A stretch of 64,000 bases of DNA. Origin: Ruminococcus sp. (GTDB taxonomy: Bacteria > Bacillota_A > Clostridia > Oscillospirales > Ruminococcaceae). This document shows positions 1 through 8,069 of the stretch, in pieces (positions within the stretch are counted from its first letter, which is position 1; every line of letters starts with the position of its first letter). The stretch covers positions 28,735 through 92,734 of the forward strand of contig NZ_JAEEMU010000048.1 of NCBI RefSeq assembly GCF_016283395.1, written 5' to 3'. The notes below the pieces were generated by a model. The model saw nothing but the letters and a program-made list of their open reading frames with translations. It was not told where the DNA came from and made no database searches. The translations under genes were made by a program, and so were the position numbers.

Positions 1-230
1 TTGATCAATGCTTTGGAGAGGATAACATCTATACCATTGGCGTTGATTTCAGTGCTAAAACGGGTACAGGGTTCTATGAATACTCCAACTATATGGTAAC
101 ACTTAGAACAGAGCTTATCTATACTGATGATCAATCGAATGTAAAGGCAGTGGAAAACAGCGGCATCAGCGACTACGTAGTTTATACCAATGCTAAGGTT
201 TTCCCAACACTAATTTCTAATGCAGGCTGA
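1..230 (+). CDS. C-terminal end of a large surface protein (partial, 5' end outside window)
   Basis: The frame starting at base 3 is open to a TGA at 228-230 and gives 75 residues. They resemble the C-terminus of the next large protein (ending at 3769): both contain an F-x-x-K-T-G segment, then YSNY-x-V-T, a polar loop, and VYTNAKV here versus IYTNARV there. This is the end of a tandem paralogue, probably an extracellular beta-rich protein. No domain or anchor can be judged from so short a piece. A strong terminator follows. The function is unknown, and relatedness to the neighbour is read directly from the sequence. Confidence 0.7.
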   Translation, partial: DQCFGEDNIYTIGVDFSAKTGTGFYEYSNYMVTLRTELIYTDDQSNVKAVENSGISDYVVYTNAKVFPTLISNAG

Positions 231-266
231 CAATTAACTGTATTCATAAAGCACGCTGAACTAAAG

Positions 267-301
267 ACACGGTTCTCCAAATATGGAGAGCCGTGTTTTT
301 T
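267..301 (+). terminator. Intrinsic terminator after the partial surface protein gene
   Basis: A 12-bp stem (ACACGGTTCTCC with GGAGAGCCGTGT, one G-U pair), a six-base loop and a T run. It ends the transcript of the upstream gene. Confidence 0.85.
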
Positions 302-434
302 GTAAACTTTGATTCTGGCAGGATCAAAGTTGTCCTGCCACAACACTTTTAATAGCCCTCAGAGTATAAAGCTCCGAGGGCTTGTTCATTTGCGGCTCAC
401 ATTCTGCCCTCTCCGCTGTCTCTCAGAACATGAA

Positions 435-494
435 CTGACAAAATTGACAGAATTGACAAATCTGTTTTGTCAGGTTCTTGTCAGGTTTTTGTCA
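435..494 (+). repeat. Cluster of TGACA/TGTCA repeats, possible parC-like centromere or operator
   Basis: Three TGACA units (435, 444, 453) are followed by three TGTCA units (468, 479, 490), giving direct and inverted copies over 60 bp. They lie just upstream of the promoter and start of a ParM-like fragment. In ParMRC systems the centromere and autoregulatory site sits upstream of parM as repeated adaptor-binding sites, so this is a plausible parC. That role is inferred from position and spacing. The rest of 302-593 shows no gene I can support. Confidence 0.4.
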
Positions 495-514
495 ACCCGT
501 TGTAAGCCCATCTG

Positions 515-523
515 TGCTATACT
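515..523 (+). promoter_or_regulatory. Extended -10 promoter (TGC-TATACT) for the parM fragment
   Basis: TG at 515-516 and TATACT at 518-523 form an extended -10. No good -35 lies at the right distance. It directly follows the repeat cluster and precedes a GGAGGT ribosome binding site at 581. Confidence 0.4.
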
Positions 524-593
524 GAAATTACAGCCAAAGGACAGCGCACAGCTATACGCAAGGTTGAATAAAAGTATAACGGAGGTATCTGTT

Positions 594-641
594 TTGAAAC
601 ATTATAACGACTTCCTGATCGTAGGCATCGATCACGGTTAA
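594..641 (+). pseudogene. N-terminal fragment of a ParM/StbA-like segregation actin
   Basis: A TTG start preceded by GGAGGT opens a 15-codon frame reading MKHYNDFLIVGIDHG and then stops. The start resembles Firmicutes ParM-type plasmid segregation proteins, where V-G-I-D-x-G is the first phosphate-binding strand of the actin fold and is normally followed by Y-G-N-x-K. The match ends at that glycine: from about base 637 the sequence belongs to a different gene in another frame. I read it as the start of a parM gene truncated by a recombination or assembly join. The identification rests on a short motif plus the repeat cluster upstream. Confidence 0.5.
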
Positions 642-955
642 TTGCAAGTAAACCAGGTAGAACATGGGATCACTATTTTACAATTACCGAGAATTTCAAA
701 GCAGCAAATCAGTTTGAGTTTGTTTTAACATCGAATAGTGGTACCGGTACTACTAGAAAACATTTTAGAACCAACTCGAGTGGTAGATTTTGTTTTGCTC
801 AAACTAGTGAAAAAGCTCTCACTATTTGGCAAGATCCGCTAGCACCTTCTGAGGGTTTCATCGCAAAGAGTTATTCAGCATCATCATTTGCCCCTGTCGT
901 AGGGCAAGCTTTATCAGGAACTTTAACTAGCGGTGGAACTGGAACGGTTGAACAA

Positions 956-3769
956 TTGGCAACAATTCTATCAGGAAGAGAATATGACAGTACAGATACT
1001 TCATATGAAGCTTTTGTTGTAACCAAAACTATTGTAGAAAACATCATTGATTATGCCGAAAACAGCAAACCTTACGTCACCACCAACCCCAAGCTTGACA
1101 TCACAGATTCTCAATTCCTTACAGGTGACGGCGTAAGCAATCCGACCTATCTGCTGTCGGCGTTCAGACACATCATTGACGATCAGAAAAGCGGTTCGCT
1201 GAAAGCCTATACGTCTTGCCCTGTACAGCTCGGACTTGATGCAAATGATGACAAACTTAAAAAACTGAGGTCAGAGATATCTACTTCAAATGCTGAGTTC
1301 AGAAGCTATCTCTCCGCACACACATCGGAGCATATCAAGAACTTTCCACTGCTTGTCGCTGAGGATACGGATAGGGACAATCTGACAAAGCTCATAAATC
1401 ACTACCTCGACACTCTTACGAATACCAACATTGATTTTGCCGATACATCAAACTCAAATGTATTTACGGTTGGATTGTATAAATATCAGTATAGTGAGTC
1501 AACTCACGAATTCGGATTAATAAATGAGACAGCGTGTTTGAAGAAAACTTCGGTAAATACAACTCAGGGAACAAATTATTATTTCTATATGGACGCAAGT
1601 GATGTTGATACGAAGGATATTCCGCAGTTCACACTTATGGACGTACAGTTCAAAGATCCGAGCGATCCTGCTAAAGTAGCGTATCACCTGTATGTACCTG
1701 TTTATGTCAAGAAGGTTTTGCGTTATAACTTCAATGCCCATATCAAATCAGGTACGGACTATTACTGGTCAGCTTATGATCAGGTCGGTGAGCGCAGAAC
1801 TCAGGGACTTTTTGAAAATCTCGGAAACCCTGTAACTGCTGCACTTGAATGGGAATATACCAGAAGCAAAACAGAATGGATAGATGCAATAAACGGAGGT
1901 GACAGCTTACTCACGAATTATTATAAGAGTCTCATGCTGAAAAGCCATATCGGCAGTGAGTGGCCGACTGATACCACAATAGTATTGGTAGACGCAAACA
2001 ACAATGATAAGATGTATTATCTTGACACATTGCCAACAGTAACAGGTACAGCAACAACATTCAGTTTTTATGATTTTACTGACAGCAGCGGAAAACATTT
2101 CAAGCCTGTTGATCTGAACGATCTGATGACTGTTACTGTTAGACAAGATGATATGGGTACTCTTACTTCGGAGGGAGCAAACGCAGGAAATGCTACTTTG
2201 AAGATAGGTTCGACCTATTATCGTCCGTTGACTGCGTCAGAGCTTGAAGCATCAAATCCGGCATTTGATACAAGTAAAAGATATAAAGTCGATTCTGTTG
2301 ACATCGGGCCCGAACGTTATTATCTCAGTATATTCACTAAGGCAAATGACGGGAATAATGTTTATCATTATGAGATGTATTCTCCTGAAAGCTTTGATGA
2401 TTCACATGGTATGACCGGTTGGCGAGCAAACAAGATCAATGATAATTATAATACTATCCTGCATCTCTATACAGGAAAGCTTTATGAAAATGATCTTGAT
2501 CTCAATGTTGAGTCGCTAAAATCGGGCGATCAGAAAATGTCAAAGGACAACTACTACCTCAAGATAAGGATGACGGCTAATGTTCGGTTAACAGACACAG
2601 CCAAAGACCCGACCAATAACATAAACGGAAATATGAGCTCATTCACGAGATATTCAGGCATATATCAGACGTTCCTTATGATGTATGATAAGAAGGAAAC
2701 AGCAGGCGGTTCGTCAGTGCTGGGAATTGATCGTGAAGCAGGCAATCCTTTGGTAGAACGCTGGTCATATTACAAGGGCGGAACTGTGGCAAGCGGACAA
2801 CTTGGAAACGTTGATCTTTCTGTTGACAGCGGAGCAACCGCAATTACGGGCACTGAGAAGAAAATAACCGATCAGTATGTCGAGCTTCGCAATAATCAAA
2901 ATCTTATAGGGCTGCTGGCTGACAATTCAAATGGCAATGCTGTTACAATACAGACGTATTTTGAAATGGCATATTCTGAAAGTGAACTTGGATACCAGTT
3001 CCCTAAAAAAGGCAATGACGAATCGGATATAGGTTCACTGGTTATAGGATATTCAAAAATCGCGTCAACAAAGGAAGGTGCTGCTTACAGTGCAACATCA
3101 AAGAAAGCAGATGACAATAAACGCTATTACACCGCAGATGACACCACAGCAAAACTGACGTATAATGTTGTTGAATCACCTGAGAATGATCCTGTCGGAC
3201 CGTTCAGCAGTCTTGGTATCAATGCTGCTGAAATCGACTCTGATCCTGCTGAATCATCTGTAGATACGGTAGCAGTTTATGATGTCAGCAAGCTGAAAAC
3301 TGTAGGAGACTATATCACGCTCACGTTCAGTTTGTCAAAACGCAGCAATTATAATACCAAATTACAGATAGCCGAATATTTGACAGGAGTCACGATCTAC
3401 GGTAAAGACGGAGCTGATGAGGGCACAGATGACGATGTCATTTTCCCGCGACCGGATACATCTGTAATACCAGCCGCTGATCTGAGTACATCGAATGACA
3501 GTTATACTTATTCTGTTACGGTCAATAAAAACCTGCTGCAAACCAATTCTGACGGACGTTATGTTATCCCGATAAAGTTCAATGTGAAAACAGGCAATAG
3601 CTTGTTTAAGAACGAAGCTGACGGAGGACTCCAATATTCCAATTACAAGGTAACTGTATCGGCGGTAATGTGTTCGGCAGTTGACGGCACAGGCAGTTTG
3701 AACGTATCGAATGATGATGATCACATTATCTACACAAACGCAAGAGTATTGACATCAGTTATCGAATAA
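956..3769 (+). CDS. Large extracellular beta-rich surface protein, 5' end lost
   Basis: The frame gives 937 residues from a TTG at 956, but protein-like sequence in the same frame extends upstream to about 641. It meets the parM fragment there and has no ATG or GTG start, no ribosome binding site and no signal peptide, so the true N-terminus is missing. The product is rich in Asp, Asn, Ser, Thr and Tyr, low in Cys, and has no membrane segment or sortase motif. The C-terminal 170 residues resemble the end of the partial protein before it. The family looks like the very large secreted proteins of Ruminococcaceae whose function is unknown. The operon just downstream encodes two signal peptidases and a TasA-like protein, so this may be a client. 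Expression is doubtful without its own start. Confidence 0.6.
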   Translation: MATILSGREYDSTDTSYEAFVVTKTIVENIIDYAENSKPYVTTNPKLDITDSQFLTGDGVSNPTYLLSAFRHIIDDQKSGSLKAYTSCPVQLGLDANDDKLKKLRSEISTSNAEFRSYLSAHTSEHIKNFPLLVAEDTDRDNLTKLINHYLDTLTNTNIDFADTSNSNVFTVGLYKYQYSESTHEFGLINETACLKKTSVNTTQGTNYYFYMDASDVDTKDIPQFTLMDVQFKDPSDPAKVAYHLYVPVYVKKVLRYNFNAHIKSGTDYYWSAYDQVGERRTQGLFENLGNPVTAALEWEYTRSKTEWIDAINGGDSLLTNYYKSLMLKSHIGSEWPTDTTIVLVDANNNDKMYYLDTLPTVTGTATTFSFYDFTDSSGKHFKPVDLNDLMTVTVRQDDMGTLTSEGANAGNATLKIGSTYYRPLTASELEASNPAFDTSKRYKVDSVDIGPERYYLSIFTKANDGNNVYHYEMYSPESFDDSHGMTGWRANKINDNYNTILHLYTGKLYENDLDLNVESLKSGDQKMSKDNYYLKIRMTANVRLTDTAKDPTNNINGNMSSFTRYSGIYQTFLMMYDKKETAGGSSVLGIDREAGNPLVERWSYYKGGTVASGQLGNVDLSVDSGATAITGTEKKITDQYVELRNNQNLIGLLADNSNGNAVTIQTYFEMAYSESELGYQFPKKGNDESDIGSLVIGYSKIASTKEGAAYSATSKKADDNKRYYTADDTTAKLTYNVVESPENDPVGPFSSLGINAAEIDSDPAESSVDTVAVYDVSKLKTVGDYITLTFSLSKRSNYNTKLQIAEYLTGVTIYGKDGADEGTDDDVIFPRPDTSVIPAADLSTSNDSYTYSVTVNKNLLQTNSDGRYVIPIKFNVKTGNSLFKNEADGGLQYSNYKVTVSAVMCSAVDGTGSLNVSNDDDHIIYTNARVLTSVIE

Positions 3770-3780
3770 CACACACCGGA

Positions 3781-3815
3781 AAGCTGCGGAGAGTTTTTCT
3801 CCGCAGCTTTCTATT
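3781..3815 (+). terminator. Intrinsic terminator after the large surface protein
   Basis: A perfect 12-bp stem (AAGCTGCGGAGA with TCTCCGCAGCTT), a short T-rich loop and a T-rich tail. It separates the surface protein gene from the operon promoter at 3947. Confidence 0.9.
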
Positions 3816-3946
3816 TTATTTCTGGTATTGTATATCCAAAATAAAAGGTATATAAAAAAATAAAGTGTATTATCTTTAAGTAATATTACTTGTAGGATAA
3901 TTTGTAATTTTTTAACGTTTTTTTGGCGCAATTAATAGTTATTTCA

Positions 3947-3975
3947 TTGACATTGCGCAGTAAATATGGTATAAT
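3947..3975 (+). promoter_or_regulatory. Consensus sigma-A promoter of the EAL-signal peptidase-AAA+ operon
   Basis: TTGACA at 3947-3952, a 17-bp spacer, TATAAT at 3970-3975. Both hexamers are perfect. No other promoter or terminator is evident until 11699, so it probably drives all seven genes. Confidence 0.85.
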
Positions 3976-4020
3976 AAGACAAATATAAAAATTATATGTC
4001 ATCGGAAAGAGGGTGGAGAA

Positions 4021-4779
4021 ATGGCGGAAAAAGAAATACAGACCACCGTTGGCGGTCTGAGAGCTGTAGAGTTGTATTTTCGTTCTGTCAGAGAGATCGC
4101 AAGCGGAAGTACAGCCTTTTATCAGTCCCAGACGCGCCTTAATTCTCCTAAGCTGGGAGTTCTTTCACCCGATAAATATCGTGATGTATGTGAGATGACG
4201 AGTCAGGCAGAAAAGCTCTTTCAGCTGGAAATGCTTCAGGCGTTGGAGGCTTGCAGCAGCTTTACCGAACGGGAACTGAATTTCAGCTGGATATCGGTAT
4301 ATATGCCTGTTCGTTACCTTAAAAACGAAAATGCTGCCAAGGCTGTTGTTGAGATATGCCGCAAGAGAGAGATACCGACTAACCGCATCTGTTTTGAGCT
4401 TTCTGAAAAGCTTCTTGCCGAGGACGACGGAAAGGCAGCTGATTCGATCCAGACTATGCGCAATTTCGGCTTTCATTTTATGCTTACGGGTTTTGGCGGA
4501 AGCTACTGTCCTATGATGCGACTATCGAAATTTTCAGTAGATTACGTTATGCTGAGCCCTGAAGTAGCAAACTTCATAGGCAGAGATGAAAGATCGGACA
4601 ATGCTGTAAAGTCAATAATTTCTTTCGTTAACGACATAGGTTCCGAACCTGTTGCTGACGGAGTATTTAACAGCAGACAGGCTGAAACACTGTACTCATT
4701 TGAATGTTCTTACTGTGCGGGCAGCCTTTCGGGAAAATATGTTGCGGAAAGGTATGTCAGAAGGAGAGCAGATACTTGA
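4021..4779 (+). CDS. Degenerate EAL-domain protein
   Basis: 252 residues, one EAL-like (c-di-GMP phosphodiesterase fold) domain without signal peptide or membrane segment. Fold landmarks include YQSQTRL near residue 37 where active enzymes carry the YQP...EAL segment, ELSEKLL in the middle, and VADGV where AEGVE is expected. The name-giving E-A-L and several metal ligands are absent, so catalysis is unlikely. It could instead bind c-di-GMP or a partner. It is the first gene of the operon, after a consensus promoter and an AGAGGGTGG ribosome binding site, and may link the operon to second-messenger signalling. The GGDEF protein at 42632 is the only other c-di-GMP protein in the window. Fold confidence is good; loss of activity is inferred from motifs. 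Confidence 0.7.
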   Translation: MAEKEIQTTVGGLRAVELYFRSVREIASGSTAFYQSQTRLNSPKLGVLSPDKYRDVCEMTSQAEKLFQLEMLQALEACSSFTERELNFSWISVYMPVRYLKNENAAKAVVEICRKREIPTNRICFELSEKLLAEDDGKAADSIQTMRNFGFHFMLTGFGGSYCPMMRLSKFSVDYVMLSPEVANFIGRDERSDNAVKSIISFVNDIGSEPVADGVFNSRQAETLYSFECSYCAGSLSGKYVAERYVRRRADT

Positions 4780-4846
4780 AAGATGAGTATATCTTACGAT
4801 CATTTTATGGAAATGATCTTAAATCTCAGGAAATGGAGAGTTCGCT

Positions 4847-5560
4847 GTGGATAAAAAGGTAATTGATGTCCTTGAACTCAGAAGAACCGCCAAAGAGGTA
4901 AAACGTCATGTTATCCTGATGAGGATACTTGCCCTGCTTGTTATAATTCTTGTACTGATAATCGCCATTGCGTATGCAATATCATATTTTTATGACAAAT
5001 TCGGCAGTTTTACAGTAAAAGTAAGCAAGTATGACATGGTACATCAGGGACTTACTCTTTCAGAGACACCTGATTATGACAAGGCGACCGCTGTGCTCAA
5101 TGCCAATATCGTATACGATATGACTAACATAAGCGGCAATGATCTTCCCGACAATATCGACAAGATAAACGGCAGCCATAATGGTCCCAATTATATAGCT
5201 TATACGTTTTATCTTATAAATTCGGGAGACGATACGCTCACATATACAGGAGAAATGTTGATCGAGAATGTGACGAAAAATGTTGATGAAGCTATTCGTG
5301 TTGCCGTTTATAAAAATGGTGTAAAGACCGTATACGGTAAAACGAAATCCAGCGGCGGCGGAAAAGAAAGCGACTGTGACAGTGAGTTCCTTTCATCGTC
5401 ATTGGTCATGCGTACCTCTACCGAAGGCTTTGAGTCAAATAATAAGGACAAATATACTGTGGTCATATGGCTCGAGGGAAATGATCCCGACTGTCTTGAT
5501 GATATAATAGGTGGAACATTAAAGCTTAGTATGAATTTCAAGATAACTGAGTCTACATAA
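4847..5560 (+). CDS. TasA/camelysin-like membrane-anchored or secreted protein
   Basis: 237 residues from a GTG start with GGAGAG 9 bases upstream. A cytoplasmic Lys/Arg-rich start is followed by one strong hydrophobic segment (about residues 25-50), then an extracellular beta-rich domain. The C-terminal part, with YTFYLINSGDDTLTY, VVIWLEGNDPDC and a late IIGGTLKLSMNF strand, resembles TasA/camelysin-type secreted proteins that in Bacillus are matured by the special signal peptidase SipW. The next gene is a signal peptidase of that class, which supports the reading. A candidate client, pseudopilin-like subunit or anchor of the surface structure. No sortase motif is visible. Family assignment comes from pattern recognition and is moderate. 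Confidence 0.6.
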   Translation: MDKKVIDVLELRRTAKEVKRHVILMRILALLVIILVLIIAIAYAISYFYDKFGSFTVKVSKYDMVHQGLTLSETPDYDKATAVLNANIVYDMTNISGNDLPDNIDKINGSHNGPNYIAYTFYLINSGDDTLTYTGEMLIENVTKNVDEAIRVAVYKNGVKTVYGKTKSSGGGKESDCDSEFLSSSLVMRTSTEGFESNNKDKYTVVIWLEGNDPDCLDDIIGGTLKLSMNFKITEST

Positions 5561-5585
5561 TATATCCAAAAGGAGTTTTTAAAAT

Positions 5586-6437
5586 ATGAAAAAGGCACTG
5601 AAAATAACAGTAAATGTTTTTGCATGGATAGTACTTATAATAGCACTTCTTGTTACTGTAATAGTATTCTCCTCCGACAAAAATAACGGTGTAGCCAATT
5701 TATTCGGATATATACCCATGACTGTTGAATCTGACTCAATGGTACCGACATTCAAGCAGGGTGATCTCATCATCTGTAAAGATATTGATGATATTAACGC
5801 ACTTAAAGAGGGCGACGTAATAACCTTCTGGACGATAATCGACGGAAAGAGAGTAAAGAATACCCATAGGATCGTAGGTATCAATGATACAGACGGTGCA
5901 AGAAGCTTCGTTACACGAGGCGATAACAATGATATAGAGGATACACTTCCGGCATACGCAAGTGATATCATAGGCAAATGGACAAATGCAAAGCTCGCAA
6001 AGGTAGGTAAGGCAATGAACTTCCTTCGTACCAAAAAGGGATTTTTCATATGTATCCTTATACCTATGGCGATCTTCTTCCTGATCGAGCTTTATAAGTT
6101 TATTGTTGCACTTATCGAAGCAAAGCGTCCAGAGACTCCTGATATAGACGAAGAGGAGATAAAGAGACGCGCAATTGAGGAGTACCTTGCAAGCAAGGGC
6201 GAAGCAGTCAAGGACACTGCTGAAAAGGCTGCCGAAGTCGTAAAAGATACAGCTGAAAAGGTTGAGGAAAATGCTGAAAAAGCTGCCGAGACTGTAAAAG
6301 AAACAGCTGAAAAGGCAGAGGAAAAAGCTGAAAAAGCTGTCGAAGCCGTAGAAGATACAGCAGAAAAGGCTGAGGAAACAGCCGAAGAAGCTGTAGAAAA
6401 GGCAGCAGAAGAAGCTGAAGGGGGCTCCACCGAATAA
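5586..6437 (+). CDS. Signal peptidase I, ER/archaeal (SipW) type, with LEA-like repeat tail
   Basis: 283 residues. An N-terminal membrane helix (about 7-28) leads into the S26B catalytic core: Ser51 in ESDSM and His94 in NTHRIVG replace the Ser-Lys pair of ordinary bacterial LepB, and RGDNNDIED (111-119) supplies the conserved aspartates. A second helix lies at about 152-176. The last 80 residues are an Ala/Glu/Lys/Thr-rich series of 7- and 11-residue units around V-K-D-T-A-E-K-A, resembling LEA or apolipoprotein amphipathic helices. SipW-type enzymes remove signal peptides from TasA-like proteins, and one is encoded directly upstream. AAAAGGAG lies before the ATG. The function of the tail is unknown; it may contact the membrane or the ATPase encoded next. 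Confidence 0.85.
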   Translation: MKKALKITVNVFAWIVLIIALLVTVIVFSSDKNNGVANLFGYIPMTVESDSMVPTFKQGDLIICKDIDDINALKEGDVITFWTIIDGKRVKNTHRIVGINDTDGARSFVTRGDNNDIEDTLPAYASDIIGKWTNAKLAKVGKAMNFLRTKKGFFICILIPMAIFFLIELYKFIVALIEAKRPETPDIDEEEIKRRAIEEYLASKGEAVKDTAEKAAEVVKDTAEKVEENAEKAAETVKETAEKAEEKAEKAVEAVEDTAEKAEETAEEAVEKAAEEAEGGSTE

Positions 6438-6480
6438 TTGACACGATATATGCGGAAGCATAGATCTTCAGGAGTTTATT

Positions 6481-8046
6481 ATGAATGAATTTCTAAAATG
6501 GTTTTTTGAATTTATTTCGGAGATGCTGAAAGGTTACTCGGAAATAGTCCGCGGCATCGGTAACGGAATAAAACAGATATTCAATATAAAGAACTATATC
6601 AACATATTCAAGCAGCATTCCGAGAATTACGGCGCACTGAGCTGGGTGCTGTCGATACTTGCTATAATCATAGTCGTGGCTGTATATGTACTGCTTCTGA
6701 TGATGATAATCCTCGGCATCAGAAAGTATATCAGATTTCGTCATTCCATTGTCAGCAATGAGGATCTGCTGGAAGAGATATCGGATCTCCAGCGAAAAGT
6801 CCTGAAAATGACAAAGGAAAAAGACGAGATAATGGCTATGAAGGTGTCGCAGATGGGACTTCCCACAGGTTCTGGAGCACTTTCACTTGCTGACGGAAGT
6901 ATGGCTGCCAACGGTGAGGGCGAGGCTGTACCTGCTGTAGTTGAGAGCGGTGTGGTACAGACCACAGAGCAGAGATTTTCAAAGCTTATCGAAGTTGACG
7001 CTTTTTACAAGGAATATACTCCGCCTGAGTATAACAACGATATAGATCTTGCAGGCATATGCGACAGTTTCCGCAATTTCGCCTGCTCACGAATGCATCT
7101 TTACTATGAGCCAAAGATAATATGGCTTTTCCTTGCAGGTATGGCTTCAACGAAGCTCATTATCCTACAGGGTATATCAGGTACAGGTAAAACATCACTT
7201 CCTTACTCATTCGGTAAGTTCTTGCAGGTGGATACAACTATCGCTTCCGTACAGCCTTCGTGGCGTGACAGAACGGAGCTTTTCGGTTACTTCAACGAAT
7301 TCACCAAGAACTTCAACGAAACGGAAGTACTCAAGAGAATATATTCATCAGGCTATAACAACGATGTAAACCTTATCCTTCTCGATGAGATGAACATCGC
7401 CCGTGTTGAGTATTACTTCGCCGAGATGCTTTCCATTCTCGAAATGCCTAACGCTGACGAGTGGGAGCTGGACATCGTACCGAATGTATGGAGTACCGAT
7501 CCTGTAAATCTTGACAAGGGCAAGATACGCATACCTCAGAATATCTGGTACATAGGTACAGCGAATAACGATGACTCTACATTCGCTATCTCGGATAAGG
7601 TATACGACCGTGCTCAGCCTATCAACCTTGACTCTAAGGGCGTTGCATTTGAAGCGCCCGATACTCCTCCTATGAACCTGGGCTTCGATCATCTTGACAA
7701 GCTGTTCAGGGAGGCATTCGACAAATATCCGATATCACAGGAAAACTTAAAGAAGATACAGCAGCTTGACCTCTGGGTAATCGAAAAGCTGAGAGTTGCT
7801 TTCGGTAACCGTATCCTCAAGCAGATGAACCTTTTCGTTCCTGTGTATGTAGCCTGCGGCGGCGATGAGCTGGACGGAATAGACTACATTCTCGCTACAA
7901 AGATATTCAGAAAGTTTGAGTCTCTCAACCTTGCGATGCTGAGAGAGGAGCTGCGCGAATTATGCGTATATATGACAAAAACTTTCGGTAAAAATAAAAT
8001 GAACGAATCTATAGCTTATCTCGAAAGACTACAGAAGCTGTTCTGA
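6481..8046 (+). CDS. Membrane-anchored McrB-like AAA+ ATPase
   Basis: 521 residues. The N-terminus has an amphipathic segment and a strong membrane helix (about 54-80), then a short coiled coil and a flexible Gly/Ala linker. The AAA+ module starts near 190: Walker A GISGTGKTS (231-239), Walker B LILLDEMN (Asp302, Glu303), sensor-1 like GTANND near 360 and a following arginine. LDEMN-x-A-R with E-M-L-S-I-L-E is the McrB/MoxR-type signature. McrB normally works with McrC in DNA restriction. Here there is no DNA-binding domain, the protein is tethered to the membrane, and the next gene has a DUF2357/McrC-like N-terminus joined to a signal peptidase. A role in protein export or complex remodelling is therefore more likely than restriction; this is inference. 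CAGGAG precedes the ATG. Confidence 0.8.
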   Translation: MNEFLKWFFEFISEMLKGYSEIVRGIGNGIKQIFNIKNYINIFKQHSENYGALSWVLSILAIIIVVAVYVLLLMMIILGIRKYIRFRHSIVSNEDLLEEISDLQRKVLKMTKEKDEIMAMKVSQMGLPTGSGALSLADGSMAANGEGEAVPAVVESGVVQTTEQRFSKLIEVDAFYKEYTPPEYNNDIDLAGICDSFRNFACSRMHLYYEPKIIWLFLAGMASTKLIILQGISGTGKTSLPYSFGKFLQVDTTIASVQPSWRDRTELFGYFNEFTKNFNETEVLKRIYSSGYNNDVNLILLDEMNIARVEYYFAEMLSILEMPNADEWELDIVPNVWSTDPVNLDKGKIRIPQNIWYIGTANNDDSTFAISDKVYDRAQPINLDSKGVAFEAPDTPPMNLGFDHLDKLFREAFDKYPISQENLKKIQQLDLWVIEKLRVAFGNRILKQMNLFVPVYVACGGDELDGIDYILATKIFRKFESLNLAMLREELRELCVYMTKTFGKNKMNESIAYLERLQKLF

Positions 8047-8069
8047 TACGGAAGAGCAGGTGAGAGCAA

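Noticed and set aside
309..593. Open frame in front of the parM fragment
   Set aside because: It runs through repeats and the promoter, shows no protein-like composition and has no ribosome binding site. Only the last 15 codons resemble a gene.
6092..6461. Long minus-strand open frames opposite the signal peptidase tail
   Set aside because: Ser/Phe/Leu-rich low-complexity translations caused by the Ala/Glu/Lys repeat on the other strand; no start signal.
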